Of a stretch of DNA of 64,000 bases, positions 62,975 through 64,000 are shown one piece after another. Below the pieces are notes generated by a model. The model made no database searches and was not told the origin of the DNA. It saw nothing but the letters and a program-made list of their open reading frames with translations. The DNA comes from Bacillus sp. CECT 9360 (lineage in GTDB: Bacteria; Bacillota; Bacilli; Bacillales; DSM-1321), in contig NZ_CAKKNA010000005.1 in the NCBI RefSeq assembly GCF_918741275.1, forward strand, positions 124,001 through 188,000, given 5' to 3'. Positions within the stretch are counted from its first letter, which is position 1. Each line of letters starts with the position of its first letter. Both the position numbers and the translations under genes were made by a program.

Positions 62975-64000
62975 ATGCCAGCAATCAACGGGGAGCAATA
63001 TGTTGAGAGAGTTAAGAAACTAAACGCCAACATATGGATCGGCGGAAAAAAGATAACCGGAGATATTACCGAGCATTATGCCTTTAAAGGAATCATAAAA
63101 AGTAAATCCAAGCTTTATGATTTACAGTTTGATCAAGCAAAAAAGGATATCATGACCTATTTGTCACCATTAACGGGCGAGCGTGTGGGGATGACGTATT
63201 TACCTCCGACATCAAGAGAAGATCTTGAAAAACGCCGGTTGACAACGACTGAATGGGCACGATTGTCAGGGGGAATGATGGGCAGATCCCCTGATTATAT
63301 GAATACAGCGGTAATGGCCCTTGGTGCCGCTTCTGACGTGTTTGATGGAAAAGAGAAATTCGGAATGAATATAAAACGCATTTATGAACAAGCAAGAGAA
63401 AATGATCTGACTTTTTCCCATACTTTTGTGACTCCCCAGAATAATCGCTCTTTAGCCTTTTTTGAAGGAGAAGGAGAGCCGATTTCCGCACGCATAGTCA
63501 AAGCCGATAGCGATGGCTTGTATATTAAAGGAGCTAGACTATTAGCTACACAAGGAGGGATTACCGATGAGATCATGGTACTGCCTGCAGGTGGGAAATA
63601 TATTGAAGATAACTATCTGTATGCATTCTCCATTCCTAGCAATACTGCAAATATAAAGTTTATTTGCCGCGAATCCTTTGCCTATAATGATTCCCCATTT
63701 GATCACCCTCTAGGTTCGAGGTTCGAGGAGATGGATACAATCGTCGTTTTTGATCATACGTTAATCCCATGGGAAAGAGTATTTCTATACAAAGATTACA
63801 ACATAGCCATGAATATGCTATCAAACACAAATTTCCTTACCTTTTTACTTCATCAAGCCGTTACAAGGCAAGTGGTTAAATCGGAGCTGCTCCTGGGTAC
63901 AGCCCAATTGATGGCAGAGATGATTGATATAAGTGAATACCAGCATGTAAAAGAGAAAATTAGTGAAATTATATGCGGCATTGAAATGATGAAAGGGCTA
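62975..64000 (+). CDS. HpaB-family 4-hydroxyphenylacetate hydroxylase (partial)
   Basis: The first 342 codons; the gene runs off the right edge. FADH2-dependent aromatic hydroxylase, large component: INGEQYVERVKKLNANIWIGG, then LTTTEWARLSGGMMGRSPDYMNTAVMALG, the FAD/substrate loop HTFVTPQNNRS and GARLLATQGGITDEIMVLP. B. subtilis YoaI and the 4-hydroxyphenylacetate 3-monooxygenase family look like this; they need a separate flavin reductase. ATG 62975 follows AAGGAGTG. Related genes also make acyl-CoA or halogenated-phenol hydroxylases, so the substrate is open. Confidence 0.9.
   Translation, partial: MPAINGEQYVERVKKLNANIWIGGKKITGDITEHYAFKGIIKSKSKLYDLQFDQAKKDIMTYLSPLTGERVGMTYLPPTSREDLEKRRLTTTEWARLSGGMMGRSPDYMNTAVMALGAASDVFDGKEKFGMNIKRIYEQARENDLTFSHTFVTPQNNRSLAFFEGEGEPISARIVKADSDGLYIKGARLLATQGGITDEIMVLPAGGKYIEDNYLYAFSIPSNTANIKFICRESFAYNDSPFDHPLGSRFEEMDTIVVFDHTLIPWERVFLYKDYNIAMNMLSNTNFLTFLLHQAVTRQVVKSELLLGTAQLMAEMIDISEYQHVKEKISEIICGIEMMKGL

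Overview
The window reads as chromosome from an endospore-forming, aerobic, motile, low-GC Gram-positive of the Bacillaceae (Bacillus/Peribacillus-like). Grounds: Shine-Dalgarno-led genes, an alpha/beta-type small acid-soluble spore protein, a SigH-family sigma factor, a qoxABCD quinol oxidase operon, a perfect PerR box before a catalase, a preQ1-I riboswitch before queF, a T-box before brnQ, and many Bacillus-type intrinsic terminators. I saw no rRNA, tRNA or CRISPR array. The species cannot be fixed from the sequence alone.

Layout. 1-5.1 kb: a partial exported protein, a short zinc-ribbon gene, aspartokinase III, and a BMP-family lipoprotein/chemoreceptor pair. 5.2-7.4 kb: a three-gene DUF6230/DUF6114-type envelope operon of unknown role. 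7.5-10.8 kb: queF with its riboswitch, a perfect 10 x 20 bp tandem array, a Cache-type chemoreceptor, and a 44-aa stress-type protein behind a SigB-like promoter. 11-15.3 kb: qoxABCD and a small membrane protein. 15.4-21.4 kb: an OpuC-like compatible-solute transporter with a permease-binding protein fusion, and a polar amino acid ABC transporter whose binding-protein gene is separated from the rest by a terminator and a GC-richer hairpin repeat. 21.5-25.9 kb: an esterase, a TPR-dynamin-like GTPase and a small HTH protein.

25.8-28.9 kb is a decaying accessory island bounded by about 100-bp direct repeats. It holds a CzcO-like flavoprotein, a small membrane protein, a YnfA-family protein, a truncated MFS gene and a frameshifted fragment of a metal P-type ATPase. 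28.9-40.2 kb: a secreted PA14-GH43-FIMAH arabinosidase-like enzyme, a DEDDh exonuclease, T-box-controlled brnQ, a flavin reductase, adaAB DNA-alkylation repair, manganese catalase, and a binding-protein-like gene cut by one in-frame TGA. 41.2-42.8 kb: an IS605/IS1341-type element with a dead tnpB. 42.8-44.7 kb: a NmrA-type oxidoreductase, an HxlR regulator and a broken doxX.

44.8-47.3 kb is a spore-linked cluster: a 454-aa protein with six 60-residue repeats, an alpha/beta SASP and a Gln-rich protein sharing an N-terminus with the repeat protein. 47.5-53.9 kb: PerR-type catalase, SigH-like sigma factor, lipase, coiled-coil protein, uroporphyrinogen-III-synthase-like protein and FkbM methyltransferase. 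54.2-61.5 kb: three convergently themed secreted enzymes (two phosphodiester glycosidases, one fused to a metallophosphatase, and an endonuclease/exonuclease/phosphatase protein), with a dispersed TTTTACGG-type repeat on each side. The window ends with a NERD nuclease-like protein and the start of an HpaB-family hydroxylase.

Most interesting candidates: the phosphodiester-scavenging cluster, the giant spore-type repeat protein, the DUF6230/DUF6114 operon, the BMP lipoprotein-chemoreceptor pair, and the three intergenic repeat families.
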